Shown here: piece by piece, positions 25,336 to 33,954 of the stretch
Numbering within the stretch: position 1 is the first letter of the stretch
Layout of the letters: the number at the start of each line of letters is the position of its first letter
Assembly (NCBI GenBank): GCA_902806325.1
Contig: CADCWE010000262.1
Coordinates: 1-48,480, forward strand
Direction: 5' to 3'
Source of the DNA: an uncultured Thermomicrobiales bacterium
Lineage (GTDB): Bacteria > Chloroflexota > Chloroflexia > Thermomicrobiales > UBA6265
DNA length: 48,480 nucleotides
The notes under the pieces: model-generated
Told to the model about the DNA's origin: nothing
Databases searched by the model: none
What the model saw: the letters and a program-made list of their open reading frames with translations, nothing else
Position numbers and translations under genes: made by a program

Positions 25336-25875
25336 ATGGGACACCGAGACAACCGGGGCATCGAAGGGTTGCTCGGCGGGGTGCGGCACGGGCACGACGG
25401 CGACCGTGCCGCGTCGCCGCCGCGCGGGCGACCGGCGCCGGCGTTGGCGATCCCGGACCCGTATCGCTACACGATCGCCAATCTGGAAGCCGAAACCGGG
25501 ATCAACGCCCGCACCATCCGCTATTACGTCAGCCAGGGGCTGCTGCCGCCCGCCCACGGCCGCGGCCCGAGCGCGACGTACGACCTCGGGCACCTGCTGC
25601 GCCTGCGGGCGATCCTGCTCCTGAAGGACCGCCACCTGCCGCTGGAGGAGATCAAGGGCAAGCTGGGCGATCTCTCCGACCGCGACCTGGAATCGCTGCT
25701 CGGCGTCGCCACCCGGCCGCCTGAGGACCGCTGGCGCCGGATCGAGCTGCACCCGGACGTCGAACTGCACGTCCGCGAGCGCGACGGCCAACCGGACCTG
25801 GCGCTGGACCGCGCCGCCGAGGAGCTCGTCGCCTTCGCCCGCGCCGTCCTCGACCGCCTGGACGCCGAGCGATGA
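25336..25875 (+). CDS. MerR-family transcriptional regulator
   Basis: 179 residues from ATG 25336 (GGGAGG 4 bases upstream). After a 35-residue basic, Gly/Pro-rich leader, the winged helix-turn-helix runs from YRYTIANLEAETGINARTIR to the wing (YYVSQGLLPPAHGRGPSATYD) and the LRLRAILLLKDRHLPLEEIK helix. The C-terminal third is helical with no Cys-based metal site, so the effector is unknown. The stop overlaps the next ATG in an ATGA, so a partner is co-translated. Confidence 0.85.
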   Translation: MGHRDNRGIEGLLGGVRHGHDGDRAASPPRGRPAPALAIPDPYRYTIANLEAETGINARTIRYYVSQGLLPPAHGRGPSATYDLGHLLRLRAILLLKDRHLPLEEIKGKLGDLSDRDLESLLGVATRPPEDRWRRIELHPDVELHVRERDGQPDLALDRAAEELVAFARAVLDRLDAER

Positions 25876-26213
25876 CCGCTTCGAAGGATGTCTCGGACCG
25901 CCTCTGGGTTCCGGACAACCCGGACGGGAGCGGCTGGGCGCCGGTGGATTGGGTCAGCGCCGCCCGCGGCACGCGCTACCACTACCAACACGGCGCCCCC
26001 TTGGCCGAGGCCGAGGCGGCCCGATCCCCGTTCTACGTGGTGGTGACCCGGTTGGAATCGGCCGACCTGGCGCCGCACGAGAACCGGTACTACGTCGCCG
26101 CCGGACGTCTGGCGGATTTCCTGGCGGAAGTCTCGTTGGTCGGGGGGGCGGAGGTAATCTGGCATGTGGAAGCGTGCGCGGAGCCGCCCGGCGAGAGCGG
26201 GGTGGGGCGGTAA
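25872..26213 (+). CDS. Hypothetical protein translationally coupled to MerR regulator
   Basis: 113 residues, starting in an ATGA overlap with the MerR stop. Predicted alpha/beta with several aromatic-rich strands (GTRYHYQHGAP, SPFYVVVTRLES, NRYYVAAGRLADFLAEVSLV). No membrane helix or known motif. I do not recognise a family. The four-base overlap suggests a functional link with the regulator, for example as a co-sensor or target. Confidence 0.55.
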   Translation: MTASKDVSDRLWVPDNPDGSGWAPVDWVSAARGTRYHYQHGAPLAEAEAARSPFYVVVTRLESADLAPHENRYYVAAGRLADFLAEVSLVGGAEVIWHVEACAEPPGESGVGR

Positions 26214-26264
26214 CCGCGCCATCCTCCCCACGGTGACGTCCGGCCTTGCGCGTCGACACCCCGG

Positions 26265-27539
26265 TCAGGTTGCGATCGGGTCCGTGGTGGCCGCCACCGC
26301 TCCGTCGGGCGCGATGCGGAGGTGGCGAACCGGAGACACCAAGAGGCGGACGAATCCCAGTTGGATGCCGAGCGCCCCGACGAAGACCGCGGGGCGCAAG
26401 CCGATCGTGTCGCCCAAGACGCCGCCGATCAGCGCCCCCAAAGGGGCGGTACCCAACGCGATGGCGAGCATGGCGCCGTTGACGCGCCCGAGCAGGCGAT
26501 CGGCGGTGAGGGCCTGCCGCAGGCTGAGTTGGTTGATCGCCGTGACCGGCCCCCCGAGCGTCGCGACGAACCGCGCCGCCGTCAGCAGGAACACCGCCAG
26601 GGCGTGCGGGCCTCCCGCGAGCGGCACGAGCAGGAAGGCCGCGTCGCTGACGCACGCCCCCCAGACGATGGCTCCGCCCACGCCGAGCCGCTTGGCGACC
26701 CACCCCGCCCCGGACGCTCCGACGAGGAAGCTGGCGCCGCCCACCGCGTAGACGAGGCCGAGCTCGGCCTGATCAACGCCGACCTCTCGGGTCACGAACA
26801 GGATGTAGACCGCGCCCAAGAGGCCGGAGAACAGGTTGAACAGGCACAGCGACGTCGCCATGGCGGACAGGACCGGGTCGCCCAGCACCGTCCGCAGTCC
26901 TTCCCGCGCTTCGACCCAGAGCCCAGGCCCGCCCCCCTTCGCCCGCGCCGGCTCGGGGGTCCGGATTCGCACGATGAACCCGGCGGAGACGAGGAACGAG
27001 AACGCATCGACGAGGATCGCGACGGGGGCGGTGGCCACATGCAGCAGCAGACCCGCGAGACCGGGTCCCGCGATGAGAGCCCCCGACCGGCTCACTTCGA
27101 GCTTGCTGTTGCCCTCCACCAGCTGGTCGCGGCGGACCAGCGCCGGCAGCAGCGACGCGTGCGTGACGTCGAAGAGCGTGGTCAGCAGCCCGGACAGGAA
27201 CGCGACGGCCCAGAGGTACTCCACCCGTAGCCCGGTCGTCAGCGCCGCGACGGGAACGGTGCCCAGCACCACCGCGCGGCCGACATCGGCACCGACGAGG
27301 AGGGGGCGCCGGCGGGCGCGGTCGGCCCAGACCCCCGCCAACGGCCCTGCCAGCAGGGCCGGGATGGAACCCGCCGCCGCCAGCACGCCCATCTGGGTCG
27401 CCGAGGCGTCGAGCACCAACGCGGCCGTGAGCGGGAGGGCCAGGACGGTGACCTGCGATCCCAGCATCGACGCCGTCTGTCCCGCCCAGAGCCTGAGGAA
27501 GTCGGGGTTTTGCCAGAGTCCAACGGACCGCGCGTCCAT
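26265..27539 (-). CDS. MFS transporter (MFS_3/EntS-like drug or siderophore exporter)
   Basis: 424 residues from ATG 27539 (a TTG codon at 27542 precedes it). Twelve membrane helices are predicted. Family landmarks are the N-terminal NPDFLRLWAGQTASMLGSQV, the loop-2/3 motif GVWADRARRRPLLVGADVGRA, and the helix-4/5 FDVTHASLLPALVRRDQLVEGN. These are typical of the EntS/macrolide-efflux MFS_3 branch. Substrate cannot be assigned and the neighbours give no clue. Convergent with the MerR partner gene. Confidence 0.85.
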   Translation of the reverse strand: MDARSVGLWQNPDFLRLWAGQTASMLGSQVTVLALPLTAALVLDASATQMGVLAAAGSIPALLAGPLAGVWADRARRRPLLVGADVGRAVVLGTVPVAALTTGLRVEYLWAVAFLSGLLTTLFDVTHASLLPALVRRDQLVEGNSKLEVSRSGALIAGPGLAGLLLHVATAPVAILVDAFSFLVSAGFIVRIRTPEPARAKGGGPGLWVEAREGLRTVLGDPVLSAMATSLCLFNLFSGLLGAVYILFVTREVGVDQAELGLVYAVGGASFLVGASGAGWVAKRLGVGGAIVWGACVSDAAFLLVPLAGGPHALAVFLLTAARFVATLGGPVTAINQLSLRQALTADRLLGRVNGAMLAIALGTAPLGALIGGVLGDTIGLRPAVFVGALGIQLGFVRLLVSPVRHLRIAPDGAVAATTDPIAT

Positions 27540-27621
27540 CAACCCCTGCCTACGCGAGACCTCCGCGTCGTTCCACGGTACCCGGTTCGGCCGCGGTCGG
27601 GACGAACGCGGCGCCCCGCCC

Positions 27622-28638
27622 TCAACTCAGCCACCCCCGCCGCCGGAACACCGCGTAGAGCACCACCGAGACCAGCACCATCAGCGCGACGGCGAACGGG
27701 TAGCCGAGTTGCCAGCGCAGTTCCGGCATCTCGTCGAAGTTCATCCCGTAGACGGTGCCGATCAGGGTTGGGGCGAAGAGGATGGCGGCCCAGGCGGAGA
27801 TCTTCTTCACCTCGTCGTTCTGGGCGATCGCGGCCTCCGAAAGGGCCTTGACCTCCTCGTTCTGCTGCAACCCGACGATGGCGAGGTTGACGTTGAGGAT
27901 ATTGTGGAGGAGCTCGCGAAAACCGGCGACCTGCTCCTGGACCTGGATCGCGTGGTCCTGGACGTCGCGCAGGTAGGTTTGCAGCTCGGGGTCGAGGCCG
28001 TACTTCTCGGCCCCGGCCAGCAGACCGGCCAGCATCCCGGTCAAGGGCTTGGTGGCGCGCTGGAACTCGATCACCTCGCGCGCCAGCTCGTAGGTGCGGC
28101 GGGTGACGCCGGCGTTGCCGCCAAACACCTCGGTCTCGATCTCGTCGATGTCGTTTTGGAGGCCGGCCACGACCGGGCCGTAGTCGTCGACGACGCGATC
28201 GAGGATCGCGTAGAGGATGGCCTCTGGGCCGAGGCCAAGCAGATCCGGTTCGTCCTCCATCCGCTTGCGGACCTTGCCCAGATCCGGCGCGTCGCCGTGG
28301 CGCACGGTGACGACAAAGTCGGGGCCGGCGAAGACGTGGACCTCGGCGAACTCGACGGATTCGGTCCGATCCAGGTACCGGGCGGCGCGCAAGACGACGA
28401 ACAACGTCTCGCCGTAGCGGTCCAGCTTGGGGCGCTGGTGAGCCTTGACCGCGTCCTCGACCGCCAACTCGTGCAGGTCGAACTCGGCAGCGACGGAGGC
28501 AAACTCTTGCTCGGTCGGTTTGAGGAGACCGATCCAGGCGACGCCGTCGACCGCGCGACAGGTGCGGTAGGTTTCCGACAGCGTGCCCGGTGCCGTGGCC
28601 CGCTTGCCGTCGACGTAGATCGCGCTGTCGACGATCAT
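27622..28638 (-). CDS. corA: CorA-family magnesium/divalent cation transporter
   Basis: 338 residues, ATG 28638 with AAAGGGA 8 bases upstream. A large N-terminal cytosolic funnel domain (about 1-275) includes VDGVAWIGLLKPTEQEF, HELAVEDAVKAHQRPK and YGETLFVVLRAARY. Two C-terminal helices are joined by the signature YGMNF (Gly-Met-Asn at about 298-300) and the periplasmic loop DEMPELRW, ending with a basic tail. The GMN motif forms the ion selectivity filter of the pentameric channel. Monocistronic. Confidence 0.92.
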   Translation of the reverse strand: MIVDSAIYVDGKRATAPGTLSETYRTCRAVDGVAWIGLLKPTEQEFASVAAEFDLHELAVEDAVKAHQRPKLDRYGETLFVVLRAARYLDRTESVEFAEVHVFAGPDFVVTVRHGDAPDLGKVRKRMEDEPDLLGLGPEAILYAILDRVVDDYGPVVAGLQNDIDEIETEVFGGNAGVTRRTYELAREVIEFQRATKPLTGMLAGLLAGAEKYGLDPELQTYLRDVQDHAIQVQEQVAGFRELLHNILNVNLAIVGLQQNEEVKALSEAAIAQNDEVKKISAWAAILFAPTLIGTVYGMNFDEMPELRWQLGYPFAVALMVLVSVVLYAVFRRRGWLS

Positions 28639-28742
28639 CGGCCGTCCCTTTCATCGCCCGGGTCAGCGGGCGCACACGGATGCCCCCGGCCCCCGCTCCA
28701 GCGAACGGCGGCCGGGGGCATGGAAGGCGCGCGTTGGCGGCG

Positions 28743-30761
28743 CTAGACGACGGCCGCCTGGTCTTGGGGCGCCCCGGCCAGGGCCAGCACGGCGGGGGCG
28801 CCGACCGCGATCTCGGAGGCGATGTTGCCCTTGGCATCGACCAGCACGGCCGAGGGGGTGCCGCTGGCGCCGAAGGCGCGGCCGGCGGAGAAGCCCTCGT
28901 CGAGGACCACCGGCGAGCGGAGGCCCATCGCTTTGTTGGTCTCGGCGTCGCCGGTGGAGACCACCAGCAGTTTGGGCGACCCCTTTGGCGGTTTGGCCTC
29001 CCAGGCCTTGAGGTCGTCGAGCATCCGGCTGCAGAAGCCGCAGCCCGGGTTCCAGAACAAGACCATCGTTTTGGTGCCGCGGTGCGCCTTGAGGTCGAGT
29101 TGCTTGCCGGACAGGTCCGGCAGCTTCAGCGCCGGGGCCGGGTCGCCGATTTTCGGCTTGACCGGTTCCGGCGGCGCGGGCGGGGCCGCCAACGCCGGGT
29201 CCTCGCCCCGCGCCAGGGCCAGCACCCCGGGCGAGCCGACGGCGACCCCGGAGGCGAGATTGCCGCTCGCGTCGACCAGGACCGCGCTCGGCGTCCCGGA
29301 GGCGCCGTAGGCCCGGCCGACGGCGAAGCCCTCGTCCAGCACGGTCGGGGAGGCGAGACCAAGGTCGCGGTTCGCCTCCGGGGTGCCGGAGGAGACCAGG
29401 AGCAGTTTCGGGGCGTCCGGCGGCGGAGCGGCTTCCCAGGCCTTGAGGTCGTCGACCATCCGGCGGCAGAATCCGCAGCCCGGGTTCCAGAACACGACCA
29501 GGGTCGGGTCGCCCTTGAAGTCGGCCAGGGACACCGGCTTGCCGTCGAGGTCCGGCAACGCGATCGCCGGGGCGGGTTTGCCGAGGTTGGGGTCGGGGGC
29601 GGCCGGGCGCGGCGCGGGCGGTGGGACCGCGGCCCGGTTGCCGTTGCCGTTGCCATTCGCGGCGGCCGTGTTCGGCACCGCCTGGCGAACCACCGGGACC
29701 GCGGCGCCCGGGGCGCCGACGGTGCGCGCCACGAGTTGCCGGATCGCCTCCGCGCCGGCGGCCACCGGGCTACCGATGGTGCCGTCGGCGAGGACCACGA
29801 CGGCGCTCGGGGTGCCGTTGGCCTGGTAGTCGCGGGAGACCTCGCGGTCCTCCTGGAGCAGCACCCGGCCGATGCCGTGCTCGGCGACCTTGGCCCGGTT
29901 CGCCTCCGGTGCCCCCCGGCTGACCAGGGCCACCGTCAGCACCCCGCCGTGGTCGCGCTCCCAGCGGCCGAGGTCCGGCAGGAGGGCGTTGCAGGGTCCG
30001 CAGCCGGGATCGGAGAAGACGAGCAGGGTCGGCTTGCCGGCCGCCCGCAGCGCGTCCAGGGTCAGGGTTTCGCCGTGCAGACCGGAAAGGCGGAACGCGG
30101 GAGCGGGCGATCCAACCGGCAATCCCGGAACGGGGACCGCGGGCGCGGCCGGGGCGGGCGCCGGCACCGCGACGCCGCCATCGGCCATGGCCTGCTCCAG
30201 GGCGTCCAGGCGCAGGAGCAGGCGCCCGTTCTGGCCGAGCAGGTGCGCCAGCGCCCAGCCGAGGGCGGCGACGGCGGCGAAGAGGACGATGCCGGCGATC
30301 ACACCGACAGCACCGGCGGTGCTCAGGTCGTCCGCCCACCCGAGGACGCTCGCCCCCGCATCGTCGAACCCGGTGGCGACGACGAAGAGGGCGATGGCGG
30401 CGAGGACGCCGTTGCGGATCAGGGTAGACGGGCCGACCGGCTCGGAGTGGAGCTGGCCGAAGCAGTGACAATCCGGCGCCTTGCCCTGGGCCAGGTTCCA
30501 GGCGATCCCGGCGACGAAGGCCAGCAGCAGGGCGAGCGCCCCGAGGGCGCCGTACCAGGCGGTGGCGACCGGAATCAGCAGCACCGCCACCGCCAGCTCG
30601 GCGATCGGCAGCAGCACGGCGGCGGGGTTGGCGAGGCGCTCCGGAAGGCCAAACCCGCGCATTGCGGCCCGACCTCCTTTGGCGTCCGCCAACTTGGTCA
30701 ACCCGGCGACGGCGAAGACGGCGGCCAGCGCCAATCGCGCCACCAATAGCACGGTGTCCAT
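28743..30761 (-). CDS. MauE/DoxX-type membrane domain fused to three thioredoxin (TlpA/redoxin) domains
   Basis: 672 residues from ATG 30761 (AGGAG 9 bases upstream). Residues 1-175 hold about five membrane helices of the MauE type with the conserved C-H-C-F-G (Cys98, Cys100). After a coiled Ala/Pro linker come three TlpA-like domains with CGPC at 254-257, CGFC at 429-432 and CGFC at 574-577, each preceded by a W/F-x-x-P/D-G pattern. Domains 2 and 3 are about two-thirds identical by hand alignment, pointing to internal duplication. The DsbD analogy suggests electrons pass from the membrane domain through serial thioredoxins on the outside of the cell; this is inference. MauE proteins normally work with a separate single-thioredoxin MauD. 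Preceded by an extended -10 element. Confidence 0.85.
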   Translation of the reverse strand: MDTVLLVARLALAAVFAVAGLTKLADAKGGRAAMRGFGLPERLANPAAVLLPIAELAVAVLLIPVATAWYGALGALALLLAFVAGIAWNLAQGKAPDCHCFGQLHSEPVGPSTLIRNGVLAAIALFVVATGFDDAGASVLGWADDLSTAGAVGVIAGIVLFAAVAALGWALAHLLGQNGRLLLRLDALEQAMADGGVAVPAPAPAAPAVPVPGLPVGSPAPAFRLSGLHGETLTLDALRAAGKPTLLVFSDPGCGPCNALLPDLGRWERDHGGVLTVALVSRGAPEANRAKVAEHGIGRVLLQEDREVSRDYQANGTPSAVVVLADGTIGSPVAAGAEAIRQLVARTVGAPGAAVPVVRQAVPNTAAANGNGNGNRAAVPPPAPRPAAPDPNLGKPAPAIALPDLDGKPVSLADFKGDPTLVVFWNPGCGFCRRMVDDLKAWEAAPPPDAPKLLLVSSGTPEANRDLGLASPTVLDEGFAVGRAYGASGTPSAVLVDASGNLASGVAVGSPGVLALARGEDPALAAPPAPPEPVKPKIGDPAPALKLPDLSGKQLDLKAHRGTKTMVLFWNPGCGFCSRMLDDLKAWEAKPPKGSPKLLVVSTGDAETNKAMGLRSPVVLDEGFSAGRAFGASGTPSAVLVDAKGNIASEIAVGAPAVLALAGAPQDQAAVV

Positions 30762-30867
30762 ACGACAGGTCTCCTGGTTATCCGAATCGCGGACCGGGCC
30801 AACGACGGGCGAAACGGGCAAAGGCGCGCCGGCGCGACGCCAACGACCCCACGGGTGCGGATGGACG

Positions 30868-30878
30868 CCATTCTAGCA
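30868..30878 (-). promoter_or_regulatory. Extended -10 promoter (TGCTAGAATGG)
   Basis: TGC-TAGAAT on the minus strand, 106 bases upstream of the MauE-thioredoxin ATG at 30761. Confidence 0.5.
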
Positions 30879-30944
30879 CCCCGAACCGGGGCGTTGGGAC
30901 GTGTTGCGGCGGGCCCGTTTTCGCGCCCGGATGGGGACGCGGCG

Positions 30945-31502
30945 TTAACTGGCGAAGGGCTCGCCCAGCGGCAGGCGGAACCCCGGTAGCACGTTGCCGC
31001 CGTCCAGGATATCGCCGGCACCAAGGACCCGCGGCACGGCGCCGCGAGGGTGGACGGTCAGCGTGCGCGGCGGGGGATCCAGCACCCAGACCAGCGGCAC
31101 GCCGAAGCCGTGGTAGGCGGCGACCTTGGCCGCGACCTTGGCCGGCCAGTCGGACGGCGAGACGATCTCCACCACCAGGTCTGGGACGACTTCCAGGAAG
31201 CGCGTCGGGTCGACCACGCCGGCCAGGATCTCGGCGCGGACGAAAGCGAGATCCGGGGCGAGCACGGTGTCCGGATCGCGCTCGAACACAAACCCGGGAT
31301 CGCCGACGAACAATCCGCCGAGATGACGCGACCGGATGTGGGTCCAGAGCGGAACCGTCAAGTCGCCCGTCTTGCGGCCGTGTTCTCCCCCGATCGGCGG
31401 CATCCGGCGCAGCTCCCCCCGCACCAGTTCGTAGCGATGCGCGTCGTCTGGCAGATCGTAGAGATCGTGGGCGGTCATCAGGGCCGTGCGGGCGGTCGCC
31501 AT
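30945..31502 (-). CDS. Uma2-family (DUF820) putative endonuclease
   Basis: 185 residues from ATG 31502 (AGGAGG 6 bases upstream). The PD-(D/E)XK-like core shows RYELVRGELRRM, VLAPDLAFVRAEIL (the PD), then PDLVVEIVSPSD (E-x-V-S/T-P) and AAKVAAYHGFGVPLVWVLDP. Uma2 proteins are abundant, usually multi-copy, in Cyanobacteria and Chloroflexota. Nuclease activity is predicted from the fold and the biological role is unknown. The catalytic Asp, Glu and the downstream Lys are present. Transcribed from the TGCTACGATCC element. Confidence 0.85.
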   Translation of the reverse strand: MATARTALMTAHDLYDLPDDAHRYELVRGELRRMPPIGGEHGRKTGDLTVPLWTHIRSRHLGGLFVGDPGFVFERDPDTVLAPDLAFVRAEILAGVVDPTRFLEVVPDLVVEIVSPSDWPAKVAAKVAAYHGFGVPLVWVLDPPPRTLTVHPRGAVPRVLGAGDILDGGNVLPGFRLPLGEPFAS

Positions 31503-31569
31503 CGTGGCCTCCTGGTTGGCGCGCAAGAAACCGAGCGGGCGCTTCTCCAGATCCGCCGTCGTTGGGGCC

Positions 31570-31580
31570 GGATCGTAGCA
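31570..31580 (-). promoter_or_regulatory. Extended -10 promoter (TGCTACGATCC)
   Basis: TGC-TACGAT on the minus strand, 67 bases upstream of the Uma2 ATG. Confidence 0.5.
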
Positions 31581-31716
31581 CGATCGCGCGGCGACCCCAC
31601 CGGTCGCGGCGTGGCCCGGTGCGGTATCGTGTGCGCGACACGGAATCGCCATCGCCAGCGCACCGACGAGGGGATCCGCCGCATGACCGGGACGAACGCC
31701 GCGTGAGTCGCGGCCG

Positions 31717-32784
31717 ATGAGCGGCCGCCGACCGACCGGGCAGGGTCGCGACCAACCGGACGGGATCAGAAGCCCGCCGCGCGGCAAGGAGGCGCGCCAC
31801 GCCGCCAAGTTGGCTACCCAAGCCGCCGGCAACGCCCCGGTCGACGGACAGCCGGGCCTGGTCGTCCGAGCCTACGGGCTGTGGTACGACGTGCAATTGC
31901 GGGACGACCCCCGCGTCCTGCTGGCGACGATGGCGGGCACCCTGAAGCGGGAGCGGCGCAAGACCGACGTGGTCGCCGTCGGCGACCACGTCCGGGTCCT
32001 CGACGTCGGGGACGGCGAAGGCCGGATCGTGGCGGTCGAGCCGCGGACGCGGGTGCTGGCCCGTCTGGCCCGCCAGACCCGCGACGTGGAGCAGGTGATC
32101 CTGGCGAACCCGGACCAGGTGCTGTTCCTGTTTGCGGTCCGGGAGCCGGCCCCGCACCGGCGGATGCTGGACCGCTTCCTGATTTTGGCCGAGCAGGCCG
32201 AGGTGCCATCCTTGATCGGGGTCAACAAGCTGGACCTCGACCTGGCGGTCCCCGACCCCGTCACCGGCACGGAGACCCGGATCAGCGAAACCGTCTTCGG
32301 GGACTACCGGGCGGTCTACCCGGTCCACTTCCTCAGCGCCGCCACCGGCCAAGGATTGGCCGAACTGCGCGCCGCGCTCCAGGGCAAGGTCACGGCGGTG
32401 GCCGGACCGTCCGGCGTCGGCAAGTCCAGCCTACTCAACGCGCTCCACCCGGACGGCCATCGCGCCGTCGGCGGCGTATCCGGCGCCACCGGCAAGGGGC
32501 GCCACACCACCATCGGCACCCAGTTGGAACGCTTCGGCCCCGGCACCTACGTTGCCGACACCCCTGGCATCCGCTCCCTAGCGATGACCAACGTCGACCC
32601 GGAAGCCCTCGACGGCTATTTCCCGGAGTTCCGCCCGTTTCTCGACGGCTGCTTCTACGCCGACTGCACCCACCTTCACGAACCCGGCTGCGCGGTCCGC
32701 GAAGCGTTGGCGGCCGGTCGCATCGCGCCCGCCCGCTACGAGAGTTACGCGGCGCTGCGACGAGGGGATACGGAAAACGCGTAG
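31717..32784 (+). CDS. rsgA: Ribosome small subunit-dependent GTPase A
   Basis: 355 residues. An N-terminal OB-fold (VVAVGDHVRVLD) precedes a circularly permuted GTPase in the order G4 (VNKLD at 169-173), G1 (GPSGVGKSS at 230-238), G2 region (KGRHTTIG) and G3 (DTPG at 281-284). The C-terminal zinc finger has Cys312, Cys317, His319/321 and Cys325. RsgA assists late 30S maturation, releasing factors in a GTP-dependent way. The first 45 residues are a basic extension not needed for the fold; ATG 31717 lacks a clear ribosome binding site, so a shorter start is possible. Single gene. Confidence 0.93.
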   Translation: MSGRRPTGQGRDQPDGIRSPPRGKEARHAAKLATQAAGNAPVDGQPGLVVRAYGLWYDVQLRDDPRVLLATMAGTLKRERRKTDVVAVGDHVRVLDVGDGEGRIVAVEPRTRVLARLARQTRDVEQVILANPDQVLFLFAVREPAPHRRMLDRFLILAEQAEVPSLIGVNKLDLDLAVPDPVTGTETRISETVFGDYRAVYPVHFLSAATGQGLAELRAALQGKVTAVAGPSGVGKSSLLNALHPDGHRAVGGVSGATGKGRHTTIGTQLERFGPGTYVADTPGIRSLAMTNVDPEALDGYFPEFRPFLDGCFYADCTHLHEPGCAVREALAAGRIAPARYESYAALRRGDTENA

Positions 32785-32906
32785 AGACGCATGACGTGGG
32801 CCATGCCCGGTGGGCGGTGTGACCCAGCCGTGGACCGGATTCGGGAGCGGCGTCACACGTCGGTGGTGAGGAGGGTGCGTGCCATGCGCCCCGACCCCGC
32901 CGCGAC

Positions 32907-33668
32907 TCAGTTGGCGCTTTGTTCCGGGCGGCGGAACGGCGCCGGGCTGTGCGGCAGGGCGTCCCACTGGCTGGTCTCGTGGCCATGGATTAGATAGGCG
33001 CCGGTCTCCTCGGCCAGGGCGGCGAGGCGGGCGATGGTGCGGACGGCCTCTGGCGGGTCGGCGTACCAGTTGGGGACCTCGCGGGTGACGAGGTTGATCC
33101 GGCGGGCGACCGCGTCGATGGCGAGCAGGACCGGGCCTTCGGCGGTTTCGACCCAGACCGATTGGTGACCGTGGGCGTGGCCGGGGGTGTCGAGCAGCCG
33201 CAGGCCCGGTTCGATCTCCGTGTCGCCGTCGACGGCGGTGTAGCGGATGCCGGGGATGTCCCACAGCGCCCGGATCGCGCGCGGGTCGCCACCACGGGCG
33301 ACGGAGAGCTGGCGGCGCTGGACCAGCGACTCGGTGCCGGCCGGGCCAAAGGCGTCGTGGCGCCCGCAGTGGTCCCAATCGAAGTGGGTCGAAACGAGCA
33401 GATCGACGTCCTCCGGCCGCAGGTCAATTTGGGCCAGGCGGGCGACCACGTCGTCCTCCGGCCGCACGTCGACCCGGTGGTCGCTCCACGGTTGGGCGGT
33501 CTCGGCGCCGATGGTCGAGGCCGGGTTGCCGGTATCGATCAGGACGGTTTTGCCGCCTACGGTGCGGATCAGGTAGCTGGGGACCGGCGCCCAGGGGATC
33601 CGACCGGTGGCCGGGTCGGGGCGGCCGATGCGGCCGAGGTGGAGGAGGAAGAGGTCGTGGGTGGGCAT
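32907..33668 (-). CDS. MBL-fold metallo-hydrolase (lactonase-like)
   Basis: 253 residues from ATG 33668. Metal ligands are visible in STHFDWDHCGRH (HxxxDH-type motif), in LLDTPGHAHGHQSVW (third His), in LLAIDAV (bridging Asp) and in YLIHGHE. This pattern is that of the AHL-lactonase-like (AiiA-type) branch of the metallo-beta-lactamase fold. Quorum-quenching activity is only one possibility; broad lactone or ester hydrolysis is equally likely. Preceded by a TATTAT promoter element. Confidence 0.82.
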   Translation of the reverse strand: MPTHDLFLLHLGRIGRPDPATGRIPWAPVPSYLIRTVGGKTVLIDTGNPASTIGAETAQPWSDHRVDVRPEDDVVARLAQIDLRPEDVDLLVSTHFDWDHCGRHDAFGPAGTESLVQRRQLSVARGGDPRAIRALWDIPGIRYTAVDGDTEIEPGLRLLDTPGHAHGHQSVWVETAEGPVLLAIDAVARRINLVTREVPNWYADPPEAVRTIARLAALAEETGAYLIHGHETSQWDALPHSPAPFRRPEQSAN

Positions 33669-33834
33669 GGAGGGGCCTTGAGCAATCGAGCGAACGGACG
33701 AACCCTCGCTCCGGCCTCGCTCGCCGTCCCGCGCCCGCGCGGGGGAGGGTCGGCTTCCGCGAACCGGGCGGGGTTGAGGCGGGCGGGATCTCCGTCTCGC
33801 GTGGTGTCGCCGCTGCCCGGACGAAGGCCCCGCG

Positions 33835-33845
33835 CCATAATACCC
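33835..33845 (-). promoter_or_regulatory. Putative -10 promoter (GGGTATTATGG)
   Basis: TATTAT on the minus strand, about 167 bases upstream of the MBL-hydrolase ATG, in an otherwise very GC-rich gap of 286 bases that shows no other feature. Confidence 0.35.
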
Positions 33846-33954
33846 GCCCCGCGCCGCCCCGGACTCGCCGACGGGTGGCAGCCGACGCTCCCGTGCGGGC
33901 GCGGGGTGCCCTGCGCGGTCGGAGCGAGGGCTTGCCCCGGGATCGCGGCAGGTC

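Noticed and set aside
31503-31716. A riboswitch or small RNA ahead of rsgA
   Set aside because: No recognisable aptamer or paired structure beyond the Uma2 promoter; the rsgA 5' region looks ordinary.
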